Assembly (NCBI GenBank): GCA_017512705.1
Contig: JAFWEX010000109.1
Coordinates: 1-64,000, forward strand
Length of the DNA: 64,000 nt
Reading direction: 5' to 3'
From: Paenibacillus sp.
Lineage (GTDB): Bacteria; Bacillota; Bacilli; Paenibacillales; Paenibacillaceae
Of the stretch, positions 28,744 to 39,238 are shown piece after piece; the stretch's first letter is position 1, and the number at the start of each line of letters is the position of its first letter. Position numbers and translations under genes: made by a program. The notes below the pieces were generated by a model that had not been told where the DNA came from, made no database searches, and saw only the letters and a list, made by a program, of their open reading frames with translations.

Positions 28744-31044
28744 GTGGAACGTAACATCAAAGCACTGGTCCAGCAGATGACACTGGAAGAAAAAGCAGGA
28801 ATGTGCTCAGGACTCGACTTTTGGCATCTGAAAGGGGTAGAACGACTCGGCATTCCATCCATATTAGTGACGGATGGGCCGCACGGATTGCGTAAGCAGG
28901 ACGGTAGTGCAGATCATCTGGGGTTAACGGCAAGTGTACCTGCAACCTGTTTTCCATCTGCGACAGGACTGGCGAGTTCTTGGGATACCGAACTGGCACG
29001 TCAGGTCGGCGTAGCTCTGGGCGAAGAATGTCAGGCTGAGGATGTAGCAGTTCTACTCGGGCCAGGGGTAAATATCAAACGTTCTCCTCTGGGCGGACGA
29101 AATTTCGAATATTTTTCCGAAGATCCGCTGTTATCGACGCAGATGGCCACCGCTCATATTCAGGGGGTTCAGAGTCAGGGCGTGGGTACGTCACTCAAAC
29201 ACTTTGCAGTCAATAATCAGGAAGAACGACGCATGTCGGTCGATGCGGTGGTTGATGAACGGACGCTTCGCGAGATTTATTTGGCCAGCTTCGAAGGAGC
29301 AGTGAAGGACGCACAGCCGTGGACGGTGATGTGTTCCTATAACAAAGTGAACGGCACGTATGCCGGTGAAAATGAGTGGCTGCTGACCGACATCCTGAAG
29401 GATGAATGGGGCCATGAAGGTCTGGTGGTATCCGACTGGGGCGCTGTGAATGAGCGGGCAGATGCGCTTGCCGCTGGACTGGAGCTGGAGATGCCAGCGA
29501 GTGGCGGCATTGGTGAACGTAAGATTATCGATGCGGTAGAGAGCGGAAAGCTGACGCTGGACAAGCTTGACCAAGCAGTGGAGCGTGTGCTGAACCTCAT
29601 TTTCAAAGCGGTTGATCATAAGCAAGAAGGAGCTTCATACGACAAGCATGAACATCATCAACTGGCACGTAGAGTTGCATCTGAGAGTATGGTGTTGCTC
29701 AAAAATGAAGATGGCTTGCTTCCGCTGAACCGGGAGGGCAGCGTTGCCGTGATCGGAGCCTTTGCGCGTAAACCTCGCTATCAGGGCGGCGGCAGCTCTC
29801 ACATCAATCCGACCCGTGTCGACGATATTGTGGACGAGATGACTGATGTGGCAGGGGAGGGCGTCAACATTACGTATGCGCCAGGGTACCGGATTGAAGC
29901 GGATGATGTGGATGACACGCTGATGCAGGAGGCTATTCAGGTTGCACAAGCAGCAGATACGGCTGTGGTATGCGTTGGCCTACCAGATCGTTATGAATCT
30001 GAAGGGTACGACCGTACACATCTGCGTTTACCGGAAAATCACATTCGACTTATTGAAGAGGTTGCCAAGGTGCAATCCCGTGTGGTGGTTGTATTAAGCA
30101 ACGGTTCTCCGGTAGAGATGCCATGGTTGCCACAGGTTCAAGCTGTACTTGAAGCCTATCTTGGTGGACAGGCCGTTGGAGGAGCAATCGCCGATGTGCT
30201 GTATGGTGAAGTGAACCCATCTGGCAAATTGGCAGAGACGTTCCCCGCCAAACTTAGTCATAATCCGTCCTATCTGAACTTCCCGGGGGAAGCGGATCGA
30301 GTGGATTATCGGGAAGGTATTTTCGTAGGATATCGATATTATGATAAAAAAGAGCTGGAGCCGCTGTTCCCGTTTGGCTACGGCTTGAGTTATACCACAT
30401 TCGAATACAGCGATTTGCAGGTGGATCGTACATCAATAACGGATCTGGATGAGTTGCAAGTGCAAGTACGTGTCACCAACACCGGAGAACGTGCAGGGAA
30501 AGAGATTGTACAGCTGTATGTGAGTGATGTCGAGAGTACAGTGATTCGTCCAGATCGGGAGTTGAAAGGATTTGCGAAGGTGTCACTGGAAGCTGGTGAG
30601 TCCAAAACGGTTCATTTTATGCTGAATAAACGTTCATTCGCCTATTACAATGTGGATATGAAAGATTGGCATGTTGAGACTGGTGAATTCGACATTCAGG
30701 TGGGCAGTTCTTCGCGTGATATTCGTATGCAGACTCGGGTGGACGTTGAATCCACGGCTACATTTATTCCAACGTATACACGTAACAGTACGCTTGGCGA
30801 TATTCAAAAGGACCCAGCGAATAAAAAGCTGCTGGAACAGGCTTTGCAGCAGTTTCAGGAAGCTAGCGGCTTCGGTGGTGGAGATGAGACTGGCGAGAGT
30901 GAACATGCGGATATGATGAACGCCATGATGAAGCATATGCCTCTTCGGGCACTTGTAGCTTTTAGCGGTGGTGCGTTGACGGAGGAGGCCATGAATGATC
31001 TACTGGAACAGATGAACAACAAGAATCATGGCATCCGTGGATAG
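28744..31044 (+). CDS. Glycoside hydrolase family 3, beta-glucosidase-like
   Basis: A 766-aa intracellular GH3 enzyme (no signal peptide) that would release terminal beta-linked sugars from short oligosaccharides. It has an N-terminal barrel with [41 protein letters not shown] and the nucleophile Asp in [10 protein letters not shown]-terminal sandwich domain ([11 protein letters not shown]) and an Fn3-like domain ([17 protein letters not shown]) follow. The last ~90 residues are an extra helical tail. GTG at 28744 follows GGAGGGG. Exact sugar specificity is unknown. Confidence 0.9.
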   Translation: MERNIKALVQQMTLEEKAGMCSGLDFWHLKGVERLGIPSILVTDGPHGLRKQDGSADHLGLTASVPATCFPSATGLASSWDTELARQVGVALGEECQAEDVAVLLGPGVNIKRSPLGGRNFEYFSEDPLLSTQMATAHIQGVQSQGVGTSLKHFAVNNQEERRMSVDAVVDERTLREIYLASFEGAVKDAQPWTVMCSYNKVNGTYAGENEWLLTDILKDEWGHEGLVVSDWGAVNERADALAAGLELEMPASGGIGERKIIDAVESGKLTLDKLDQAVERVLNLIFKAVDHKQEGASYDKHEHHQLARRVASESMVLLKNEDGLLPLNREGSVAVIGAFARKPRYQGGGSSHINPTRVDDIVDEMTDVAGEGVNITYAPGYRIEADDVDDTLMQEAIQVAQAADTAVVCVGLPDRYESEGYDRTHLRLPENHIRLIEEVAKVQSRVVVVLSNGSPVEMPWLPQVQAVLEAYLGGQAVGGAIADVLYGEVNPSGKLAETFPAKLSHNPSYLNFPGEADRVDYREGIFVGYRYYDKKELEPLFPFGYGLSYTTFEYSDLQVDRTSITDLDELQVQVRVTNTGERAGKEIVQLYVSDVESTVIRPDRELKGFAKVSLEAGESKTVHFMLNKRSFAYYNVDMKDWHVETGEFDIQVGSSSRDIRMQTRVDVESTATFIPTYTRNSTLGDIQKDPANKKLLEQALQQFQEASGFGGGDETGESEHADMMNAMMKHMPLRALVAFSGGALTEEAMNDLLEQMNNKNHGIRG

Positions 31045-31216
31045 TAGTGATGGGCGTAAGAGGCCTATGGATCGGATTCATCGGAGGATGCAGAACGTGA
31101 ATCGGAGACAGGGGTCCATTCTTGGATCTAGATAGAGTGAAGCTTTGGCCGAGAGTAGGCACATAGCCGAAAGGTTATTTATTGTGTGGTCAGCAGCTGC
31201 AAGACTGAGCATTAAG

Positions 31217-31249
31217 CCCGATCCGATCATGGATCGGGGTTTCTTTTTT
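31217..31249 (+). terminator. Terminator after GH3 gene
   Basis: CCCGATCC (31217-31224) pairs with GGATCGGG (31231-31238), followed by a T-rich run. Confidence 0.85.
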
Positions 31250-31263
31250 GGCGAGGAAAAAGG

Positions 31264-31296
31264 TATAATTAACAACTGATAATGATTTTCATTTAG
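31264..31296 (+). promoter_or_regulatory. Promoter -10 with overlapping Fur box
   Basis: The -10 TATAAT is at 31264-31269. TGATAATGATTTTCA at 31277-31291 matches the Bacillus 7-1-7 Fur box TGATAATNATTATCA with one mismatch, and extends to GATAATGATTTTCATTTAG. The box covers the expected start of transcription, a repressing position. Confidence 0.65.
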
Positions 31297-31348
31297 AGGT
31301 GGAAATTGAAAAGTAGAGTGTGGACTCGTAGAGAGGAAGGATAAAAGA

Positions 31349-32221
31349 ATGAGCCATAGTTCTGACTTACATACATTTGGTTCCAGTACATATATTCAAA
31401 CCAAGGATGGTCGCAATCTACACTATATGTCTAGGGGAACAGGGAAATATACAGTGGTTTTTGAGTCAGGAATGGGAGTTTCCCGATCATCATGGGGCTT
31501 AGTTGCACCGGTCATTGCGAAGTATGCACGCGCGGTTGTATACGATAGAGCAGGAGCCGGACGAAGTGATGCTGATTCTTCGCCGCGAACGCTGGCCCGG
31601 ATGGCAGAAGATCTGAATGAGCTTTTAGCAGCACTGGGATCAGGTCCATTCATTCTGGTGGGACACAGCTGGGGAGGGCCGATTGTCCGTGCGGCTGCGG
31701 CAGCAGATCCATCTCGTCTGAGAGGGCTTGTCCTTGTTGATCCGTCAGATGAGCATTTAAAGTTGTATTTTTCCAGGTTAGCAAAATGGGGATTGTCGCT
31801 TAATGGTGTATTTATTCCATTTTTGGCCCGTCTGGGTCTGTATCGGTTCCTTGGCTTCAAAGAGTTCCTTACTCAGCCTCCTGATGTTACAGTAGATCAT
31901 CTTCGTGAGGATTATACGGTACAAGCTGCGCAAACTGTAGCGGCGGAGACCAAGGATTTCGTGCAAGATATGAAATGGTTACGAGAACAGCCTCCAAGAT
32001 TGGATGATCTCGAAGTTAGTATCGTCTCAGGTACCCGGCCGGGCAAGGGGGAACGCAGGATCAGACCCGGCATCGTTGCAGCCCATCAAGAGACGGTGAG
32101 CAAGCTGTCCAATGCGAGATGGGTGGAGGCGCCACATTCAGGACATTTGGTCATGTTCACAGATCCTGAGATCATTATTGATGAGATTTTGCGAATGATA
32201 TGGGACACGAAGAAGGAATAA
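31349..32221 (+). CDS. Alpha/beta hydrolase under a Fur-type promoter
   Basis: A 290-aa alpha/beta hydrolase with the nucleophile elbow GHSWGGPIVR, an early YDRAGAGRSD motif and the C-terminal catalytic His in HSGHLVMF. There is no signal peptide. Sequence alone does not give the substrate. The strong Fur box upstream hints at a role in iron supply, for example cleaving a siderophore ester, but this is inference from the promoter only. AGGAAGG precedes the ATG. It is monocistronic. Confidence 0.82.
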   Translation: MSHSSDLHTFGSSTYIQTKDGRNLHYMSRGTGKYTVVFESGMGVSRSSWGLVAPVIAKYARAVVYDRAGAGRSDADSSPRTLARMAEDLNELLAALGSGPFILVGHSWGGPIVRAAAAADPSRLRGLVLVDPSDEHLKLYFSRLAKWGLSLNGVFIPFLARLGLYRFLGFKEFLTQPPDVTVDHLREDYTVQAAQTVAAETKDFVQDMKWLREQPPRLDDLEVSIVSGTRPGKGERRIRPGIVAAHQETVSKLSNARWVEAPHSGHLVMFTDPEIIIDEILRMIWDTKKE

Positions 32222-32376
32222 GAGATGGGGAATAATCTGGTAACGCATGAAGTGTAATAGGGAGCAGTACATGTGTTGTCATATCCTAATCAGACGCAAG
32301 GACAGACCAAAAGTGATACAATAAAAAGAATAGCAGTGTGTGACTATATAGAACATATAAGTGGAGTGTGAGACAG

Positions 32377-33687
32377 ATGAAACCAATGGATCAAGAAACA
32401 ACTGAGACAGGGGCCGGACAAGAAAACGAAAGTTCCGGACAGGTCAGCGTCAGTATGGAAGATATCGTTCGTGCACACCATGTGTTGCGTGAAGTCATCG
32501 TAAGAACCCCATTGCAGCGTGATGCTGTATTGTCAGCTGAATATAATTGTAACGTGTATCTGAAGCGGGAAGACTTGCAAGTCGTTCGTTCTTTCAAAAT
32601 CCGTGGTGCTTACAATATGATTCGCAGCTTGAGTCCGGAAGAGATGGAGAAGGGAATCGTCTGTGCCAGTGCAGGAAATCATGCACAAGGTGTTGCATTC
32701 AGTTGTAATGCACTTGGGATTCATGGGAAAATCTTCATGCCTAGCACAACGCCTAATCAGAAGGTGAAGCAAGTACGGCGCTTTGGTGGTAGTAACGTAG
32801 AAGTGGTTCTGACCGGAGATACGTATGATGATGCATATGCTGAAGCAATGCGTGCTTGTGATGAACACGGGATGACGTTTATTCATCCGTTTGACCAGCC
32901 CAAGATTGTTGCAGGTAACGGGACAGTGGCTATGGAGATTATGGAAAGTCTTGACGAGAATGCGGATTTTGTATTTGTAACCATCGGTGGTGGCGGTCTT
33001 GCTGCTGGTGTGGGAACCTATATGAAAACAGTGAGTCCGGAGACACGCATCATCGGCGTTGAGCCGCTTGGAGCAGCTTCCATGAGTGAAGCAATGTTCC
33101 GCAAACAAGTGGTCACGCTGGATAACATTGATAAATTTGTAGATGGTGCGGCGGTGAAACGAGTTGGCGATCTGACCTATAACATCTGCAGTAATCTTTT
33201 GGATGACATCGTGAAGGTGCCCGAAGGCAAAGCTTGCACGACCATCCTGGAGTTATATAACGAAAATGCCATCGTTGTTGAGCCTGCCGGTTCACTGGCT
33301 GTCGCTGCACTGGAGCAATACAAGGAGCAGATTGCAGGCAAGACGGTGGTCTGTGTGATCAGCGGTGGTAATAATGATATTGACCGTATGCAAGAGATCA
33401 AGGAACGTTCTTTGATTTATGAAGGTTTGAAGTATTATTTCATGGTGAATTTTCCACAACGTGCAGGAGCTTTGCGTGAGTTCCTGGAGGAAGTGCTTGG
33501 ACCGAATGATGATATTGCCAGATTTGAGTATACGAAAAAGCATGACAAGGAAAATGGACCTGCTCTCGTTGGGATTGAGCTAATGTACAAAGAAGATTAC
33601 GAGCCGCTCATTGAACGTATGAACCGGAAAGGCATCGCGTACACGGAACTGAACAAAAACATGAACCTGTTCAATATGCTCATCTGA
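32377..33687 (+). CDS. ilvA: Threonine dehydratase, biosynthetic
   Basis: PLP enzyme that deaminates threonine to 2-oxobutyrate, the first step to isoleucine. From ATG at 32377 it has 436 aa. The PLP lysine lies in VVRSFKIRGAYNM, the glycine loop in VTIGGGGLAAGVG and the serine-type motif in VISGGNNDIDRM. A single ACT-like regulatory domain (YFMVNFPQRAGALREFLE) ends the protein, as in the shorter Bacillus-type IlvA. A GTG nine bases upstream is in frame. No ilv neighbours are present. Confidence 0.93.
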   Translation: MKPMDQETTETGAGQENESSGQVSVSMEDIVRAHHVLREVIVRTPLQRDAVLSAEYNCNVYLKREDLQVVRSFKIRGAYNMIRSLSPEEMEKGIVCASAGNHAQGVAFSCNALGIHGKIFMPSTTPNQKVKQVRRFGGSNVEVVLTGDTYDDAYAEAMRACDEHGMTFIHPFDQPKIVAGNGTVAMEIMESLDENADFVFVTIGGGGLAAGVGTYMKTVSPETRIIGVEPLGAASMSEAMFRKQVVTLDNIDKFVDGAAVKRVGDLTYNICSNLLDDIVKVPEGKACTTILELYNENAIVVEPAGSLAVAALEQYKEQIAGKTVVCVISGGNNDIDRMQEIKERSLIYEGLKYYFMVNFPQRAGALREFLEEVLGPNDDIARFEYTKKHDKENGPALVGIELMYKEDYEPLIERMNRKGIAYTELNKNMNLFNMLI

Positions 33688-33705
33688 TACAGGATCGGAT
33701 TAGAG

Positions 33706-33781
33706 AAACAGAAAAGAGAAAAGAGCAAAGAAAGAAAAAGAGCAAAGAGCAAAGAGAGAAAAAGGGGGGGGGCGCTCCGAA
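33706..33781 (+). repeat. Purine-only tract ending in G9
   Basis: Nearly 60 bases of AAAGAGCAAAGAG-type repeats followed by nine G (33764-33772), ten bases before a GTG start. The G run occupies the SD position, so length changes would alter the ribosome-binding site. Confidence 0.6.
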
Positions 33782-34387
33782 GTGAAAGCAAAAACACAGC
33801 CAGATCAACAGCAGCCAGCTCCTCAGATCAGACCTGCGCGGCCAGAAGATGCAGATCAGATTGTCTCGCTATTAGTGCAGGCCATTGATGATATTGCCTA
33901 TTCGCTTGCAGGTGAAGCAGATCATGAGCGGACGCTGGATATTTTGCGGGATTTTGTTATCCAGGAGAACAACCGCATTAGTCACCAGAACATCATGGTC
34001 ATGGAACAGGATGAACAGATAGCCGGAATGCTGGTGGCGTATGCGGGAGATGATGCGGATCAACTGGATCAGCCTATTATAGATCGGCCCGGACGTGATC
34101 AGGATGAGAGATATGTGTTGGTAAAAGAAACCCGTCCCGGGGAGTATTATCTGGATACTCTCTCGGTAAGTGAAAGCTTTCAGGGGCGGGGCATCGGCCG
34201 TGCACTGATGGCTGCTTTTGAACAGCATGCCCGCAGACTTGGACATACACGCACTGCCCTCATCGTGGAACAGGACAATGAACGTGCAAGACGTCTCTAT
34301 GAACGTCAAGGCTACATTCAGGATGACGTTCTTCTCATCGGAGGACATGAGTATTATCATATGATCAAATCGATTTCAGACTTGTAG
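33782..34387 (+). CDS. GNAT-family N-acetyltransferase
   Basis: A 201-aa GNAT protein. Acetyl-CoA motif A is clear in VSESFQGRGIGRALMAAFEQ, and motif B in DNERARRLYERQGY. The N-terminal ~15 residues are polar and likely flexible. Substrate unknown. GTG at 33782; the SD is supplied by a nine-base G run. Confidence 0.85.
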   Translation: MKAKTQPDQQQPAPQIRPARPEDADQIVSLLVQAIDDIAYSLAGEADHERTLDILRDFVIQENNRISHQNIMVMEQDEQIAGMLVAYAGDDADQLDQPIIDRPGRDQDERYVLVKETRPGEYYLDTLSVSESFQGRGIGRALMAAFEQHARRLGHTRTALIVEQDNERARRLYERQGYIQDDVLLIGGHEYYHMIKSISDL

Positions 34388-34453
34388 CTAACTGCGAATG
34401 AAGTGAAATTTAAATCCGGAACATCGGTGTAAACAACGATAAAAACGATAAAA

Positions 34454-34492
34454 GACGAAGCATTACCCGAAAGGGGATGCTTCGTCTTTTTG
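34454..34492. terminator. Bidirectional terminator
   Basis: GACGAAGCAT pairs with ATGCTTCGTC, with T runs on both strands (CTTTTT on plus; CTTTTATCGTTTTT on minus). It serves the GNAT gene and the convergent secreted-protein gene. Confidence 0.85.
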
Positions 34493-34547
34493 GTTTTCAT
34501 ATGGAATAAATGATCTCGGGGTTCAAGCGTGTCCACATGTACTCGCG

Positions 34548-35519
34548 TTACGGGTTGGAGTATTTAGTTACCGGTACATGCTGTTCTAACCATGTTTCGA
34601 CGGTTTCTGTTTTTTCATACTTGGATTCGGCCACGACATCCATAAACGTCCCAAGTTTTTTCAAAAAGTCACTGTCATTATGCTCGGAATTGTTATGACG
34701 TTGTAAGACAGCTTTGTAACCTTTTTGGGCTGCAGCAACCATTTTATTCGTTTCATAATCGAAAAGAGGTGTATTGTTCAGGCCATAAAAGGTGTACAGG
34801 GTATAGTTATTCAGCAGGTTCTGAACCTGCTGTGTCCGGTTAGACTTCGGATAATCATTCAAGAACGTCTCCTGATTCAAGGCACGGTTCAGAATTTCCT
34901 GATATCCAATCATCAGTCCTCCATCTTCAGCAGCAATGGTATTTGTTTCGACAGCCATGATGCGGATGTACTGTTGGATATCCTCGTTCACGTAAGAAAT
35001 ATATTTATCAAAAGCGGAATAATTCATGATGGGATACAGGGCCCCTTCCAGCATAACGAGGCGATATCCGCTGTCTCTGGCCTGTTGCAATAGTGAACGC
35101 AGATTCTTGTCTTTCGTGCGTGACATTAGTTGGGTGAAGCTATCCTTGGATTTGTAGATTTTCAACATCTGGTCCTGTACATTGGGCACGAGCATACGGT
35201 CAGTCATGGCGGTCAGAGCTTTGTTGCGGACGTTTTCCAGCTGTAACACCATCAACGTAGCATGATAGCGAGTAACCTGGCTAATATGAGATTCCAGATA
35301 ACGATCTGCACCGGGCAGACCATTCTTCTGATATAGCTTGGTCTGGAATGATTTGTATATTGAGGTTGAACTGGCTGAAGTCACTTTGGTATTTGGTGCA
35401 GGAGCGGCAGAAGCAATACCGCTGACTGTGGATAGCGATGTTTGTAACAACATGGCAATGGCTGTAGCTGCTAGAAGGGTACGAATGCCTTTATTTTTAG
35501 AAGAATACGATGTGGTCAT
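34548..35519 (-). CDS. Secreted protein of unknown function
   Basis: A 323-aa protein with a clear Sec signal peptide: basic start, hydrophobic TLLAATAIAMLLQTS, cleavage after ASA near residue 39. The mature part is mostly alpha-helical, without cysteines or motifs that I can name. A strong AGGAGG precedes the ATG. It is divergent from the large repeat protein at 35844, so the two secreted products may be related in use. Confidence 0.75.
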   Translation of the reverse strand: MTTSYSSKNKGIRTLLAATAIAMLLQTSLSTVSGIASAAPAPNTKVTSASSTSIYKSFQTKLYQKNGLPGADRYLESHISQVTRYHATLMVLQLENVRNKALTAMTDRMLVPNVQDQMLKIYKSKDSFTQLMSRTKDKNLRSLLQQARDSGYRLVMLEGALYPIMNYSAFDKYISYVNEDIQQYIRIMAVETNTIAAEDGGLMIGYQEILNRALNQETFLNDYPKSNRTQQVQNLLNNYTLYTFYGLNNTPLFDYETNKMVAAAQKGYKAVLQRHNNSEHNDSDFLKKLGTFMDVVAESKYEKTETVETWLEQHVPVTKYSNP

Positions 35520-35843
35520 GGGTTTGAACCTCCTGTAACTCTGAGTATTAGGTGAGGATCAGGCTTGTTTCGCTATTCCTTCAAGAGTAAAACAAATGGC
35601 ACAGGAATTAGTTGCGGAATAGTGACAAATTATTCTGTTATTTTTAACTTTTACTAGTCTAGTCTATCGTATTTTATTTATAAAAATATTTCTCGGATAA
35701 CTGGAAACTTTTTCGCTAATTGGAACGTCTAGAATATGCGACCGGAAAATACAGGAATTATTGACGGGTACAGCTAATCAAAATGTGAGAAATAATAATG
35801 GAAGATTGGGGATAGGTTGATGAGGAAAGCGGGAGGATTTCAA
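35520..35843. other. Divergent intergenic region
   Basis: An AT-rich promoter-type region between two secreted-protein genes. Direct repeats such as CTAGTCTAGTCTA near 35653 are visible. No gene and no operator that I recognise. Confidence 0.4.
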
Positions 35844-38800
35844 GTGAAAAAGGTCATGTCGGCACTGGCTGTATCAGCCATGCTCATGTCTTCACTACCA
35901 ACGTCTGTCATGGACGCTGCGGCAAGAATCAGCATTTATATTGACGATGAGGTGCTACCATCTAATCAAGCACCTGTCATGAAGGGAGGACGTGTACTCG
36001 TTCCACTTCGTTCTATTTTCGAAGGACTTGATGCTAATGTAAAATACAGCAATAAGACGAAAGTGATTACAGCAACCCGTGGTGACCAGAAAGTTACATT
36101 AACACTTGGTTCCAAGAATGCGTATATCAACGGAAAACTGAATAAGCTGGATGTGCCAGCGAGTACAATCAAAGGTAACACCATGGTTCCGATCCGTTTT
36201 GTGAGTGAAGCATTTGGAGAAAAAGTCTACTGGAATTCACGTTATCAGCGTGTAGATATTAAAACGATGTCTACGTCTCCGTCTCAGCCGGAAACGCCAA
36301 TTGATGACTATCAACCGTCCGCCTGGAATGTCTATGGTTCAGTATCTGGAAGCAACGGAGATGGACGTGATCTGACCGTCAGCTTCACACGTGCAACATC
36401 AGAGAAAAACATATCTGCTTATCGGATTATGTTAGTGAAAACTCAGGATACGAGCAGCTTTAAGGAATCGATTGCTTCAGCAGTACCTTCGGGGAATTAT
36501 ACTGAAGTTAGTCCGAACGGCACCAATCCGAGATTGACACTCAATGCTCAAACCCGAGACGTTAACGGAGATCTGCTGAACGAGAATGAAACGTATCGAA
36601 TTTATGTACTAACTGTAGGCAACAGCAACAATAACTACAGAAACACATTATCATCATCTTCTCAGAATATAAAACTGGGTAATACGCGCAATGCCGTACA
36701 ACCTGTTACAAGTCTGCGTATTGCAGATGTCAGCGATTATGGTGATGGCAGGGATATGGAGATTCAATTCACACAACCGAGCAGCAATTCAAATATTACG
36801 TATTACCGGGCCTTTGTTGTCAAAGCGAATGCCTCATCAGCATTTAATCTGGAAGCTGCTAATAAGGTATCCAGCACCAATTCGACGATTATCTATAAAG
36901 GCAATTCTTCTGCGGTTAAAAGTCAGTTGAGCTCTTCAACGCGGGATACTTCCGGCGAATTGCTTAAAACGGGGACGTCATACGTCGTTTACATCATGTC
37001 GGTCAGCACGAATAGTACAATGGACAATAAACTGTCATCGGCTTCGTCATCCTTGACCTTATCCAACAATAAAGCTTCAGCTCCCGTTATTACACAAGTG
37101 AGAGACGTGGCCGACTATGGCGACGGACGGGATATTCAGGTGAGCTTCAACCGGGCATCGGATGAGTCTAAGGTAGCGAACTATCGTGTGTTTGTTGTAC
37201 GCGATACGTTATCCAGCAGTTTTAACCTGAATACAGCAAGTAATCTGTCATCCAGTTTGTATTACACCGTAAACAAAACAGGAAATAACCTTACGGTGAC
37301 GCTGCCTTCGAATATGAAGGATACCAGTGGGTATAACATCACGAATTCCCAGGATTATCGTATTTATGTGATGGCTACAGGATATCAGCAGAACAACGAT
37401 GCTAACGCTTTGTCGGCCTCTTCCAACGTGCTGAGACTGGCATCGAATCGCAATGCTGGTGTGGCGAGTAACCTGTCGGTAACCGATATTGCGGACAACG
37501 GCAATGGATCGGATCTGCGTGTATCCTTTACGAGAGCAACGGATGAGTCCAATGTGTCTCATTATCGCGTGTTTGTAGTGCCTTCGAATGTGAGTAACTT
37601 TGATCTGAGCGCTGCCAATGCATCGAATCAATACACTCAGGTCAATAAAACAGGCGGTAACTTGTCTGTAACCCTTTCGAGCAATGCAGTGGATACGAAC
37701 GGATATAGAATCTCCAATTACGTTTCTTATCGGGTGTATGTTTTGTCCGTAAGCAATAATGGAGACTGGAGTCAAAATGCCCTATCTTCATCATCGTCCC
37801 AGATTACATTGATGCCAAATTCAGCACTTCAGGCACCGACCAATGTGAGTGCGGCTGATGTGTCCGATAATGGGAATGGCAGTGATCTGCGGGTGACATT
37901 TAACCGACCAGCAGATGAGACGAACGTGAATCACTATCGTGTGTTTGTTGTGAAAAATTCAGCTGCCGGAAGCTTTAATCTCAACACGGCATTAAATAAC
38001 GGGTCATATACGTATAGAAGCAAAACCGGAAGTAATCAGACGTTTACCTTGGGAACGGATGCTAGAGCAACAGATGGCAGTATGATTAGTGAGAATGTTG
38101 ATTATCGTGTATACGTTCTGGCGGTAAGTAATAACTCATCTCAATCCGGCGCACTGTCATCCGCATCCGGCATCGTTAAGCTATCTTCTGCATCGGCAGT
38201 AGCAGCAGTCAGTTATGTGAATGTAAATGTTAAAGGTCAGGGACAACAGGTGGGGAATCCTTCGGACGTCATTGTTAATTTTACGAAAGCACCGAATGAA
38301 ACAGGCATCTCCCATTATCGTCTGTTCATCGTACCTGCGGATCAGGTGCCTGGTTTCACGGTAAATACAGCTATGAATATTAACTCTTATAATGACCTTA
38401 GTAAAAGTAGTGCAGGGACGAATTTCGCACTGAGCGAAGGATACCGGGATATTAACAATAGCTCTCTTGAAGCTGGCAAAAAATATAGAGTATTTATTAT
38501 GTCTGTATCGGATAGTACATCTCGTGCTTCCAGCCTGTCACCTGCTTCGAATGAGTTTAGTATGAGTGCAGCAGCAGAAACCGTTCAAGCCGCGTTTATT
38601 GCAGCCCTGCAAAAATCGAGTACTACAACAGAAGCGAGTCACAAGTTAACGTTCATCAAACCATCTAATGAAACAGGGATTTCGGTATATCGATTGTTTA
38701 TTGTGAAGGGAAGAGGGACGCCTGATCCAACAACTGCTTTCGCTAACAACAATTTTCAGATTGGGGAACCGAAAGCTGTAGAACTCACATTAAATACCGC

Positions 38801-38996
38801 AGCTAAAGATACAATGGGCGCTAATCTGGTGGAAGGTGAAGAGTACACGGTATATATTCAATCCGTCGTTTCGAATTCAACGACGAATAGAAATGCCATC
38901 TCGCCCCCTTCGGAACCATTCAAGCTCGAAAAGGCTCCTGCGGCACTACCACCCGTTCAGGAACAAAATGAGGGCCTTCCACCTGTACAAGGATAA
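35844..38996 (+). CDS. Secreted protein: copper-amine-oxidase N-domain plus seven ~107-aa repeats
   Basis: A 1050-aa exported protein. It has a signal peptide (KKVMSALAVSAMLMSS), a copper amine oxidase N-terminal-like domain (about residues 30-140, GGRVLVPLRSIFEGL ... GNTMVPIRFVSEAFG), a Pro-rich linker, then seven Fn3-like repeats of ~107 aa. Each repeat carries a version of NGxGxDLxVxFxxxxDExNVxxYRVFVV and ends YRVYVLxVS. Later repeats drift. There is no membrane anchor or sortase motif; the tail is Pro-rich. GTG at 35844 is chosen (GGGAGG, spacing 7); the frame is open to 35817. Probably a cell-surface binding or structural protein. Confidence 0.8.
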   Translation: MKKVMSALAVSAMLMSSLPTSVMDAAARISIYIDDEVLPSNQAPVMKGGRVLVPLRSIFEGLDANVKYSNKTKVITATRGDQKVTLTLGSKNAYINGKLNKLDVPASTIKGNTMVPIRFVSEAFGEKVYWNSRYQRVDIKTMSTSPSQPETPIDDYQPSAWNVYGSVSGSNGDGRDLTVSFTRATSEKNISAYRIMLVKTQDTSSFKESIASAVPSGNYTEVSPNGTNPRLTLNAQTRDVNGDLLNENETYRIYVLTVGNSNNNYRNTLSSSSQNIKLGNTRNAVQPVTSLRIADVSDYGDGRDMEIQFTQPSSNSNITYYRAFVVKANASSAFNLEAANKVSSTNSTIIYKGNSSAVKSQLSSSTRDTSGELLKTGTSYVVYIMSVSTNSTMDNKLSSASSSLTLSNNKASAPVITQVRDVADYGDGRDIQVSFNRASDESKVANYRVFVVRDTLSSSFNLNTASNLSSSLYYTVNKTGNNLTVTLPSNMKDTSGYNITNSQDYRIYVMATGYQQNNDANALSASSNVLRLASNRNAGVASNLSVTDIADNGNGSDLRVSFTRATDESNVSHYRVFVVPSNVSNFDLSAANASNQYTQVNKTGGNLSVTLSSNAVDTNGYRISNYVSYRVYVLSVSNNGDWSQNALSSSSSQITLMPNSALQAPTNVSAADVSDNGNGSDLRVTFNRPADETNVNHYRVFVVKNSAAGSFNLNTALNNGSYTYRSKTGSNQTFTLGTDARATDGSMISENVDYRVYVLAVSNNSSQSGALSSASGIVKLSSASAVAAVSYVNVNVKGQGQQVGNPSDVIVNFTKAPNETGISHYRLFIVPADQVPGFTVNTAMNINSYNDLSKSSAGTNFALSEGYRDINNSSLEAGKKYRVFIMSVSDSTSRASSLSPASNEFSMSAAAETVQAAFIAALQKSSTTTEASHKLTFIKPSNETGISVYRLFIVKGRGTPDPTTAFANNNFQIGEPKAVELTLNTAAKDTMGANLVEGEEYTVYIQSVVSNSTTNRNAISPPSEPFKLEKAPAALPPVQEQNEGLPPVQG

Positions 38997-39037
38997 TTCT
39001 GAAAAGGAATCAATTCTTAATATGAATGAATGAAAAA

Positions 39038-39066
39038 AATCTTTCCGTTCTGGAAAGATTTTTTTC
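39038..39066 (+). terminator. Terminator after repeat protein
   Basis: AATCTTTCC (39038-39046) pairs with GGAAAGATT (39052-39060), followed by T residues. Confidence 0.85.
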
Positions 39067-39238
39067 GTTTTATGATGAGAAACGAATCGTGACTATGACC
39101 ATTGTCGTGAAAAATGACCTTATTTTACCAGATACACAACGCCCAAAAGAGTTCCTTAGACCATTGCTGGAGATGGATTAAACCATGGATAATAGAAGTT
39201 ATAGGGTGAATAGCTCATGAGCCGAAAGGAAGGATGAA

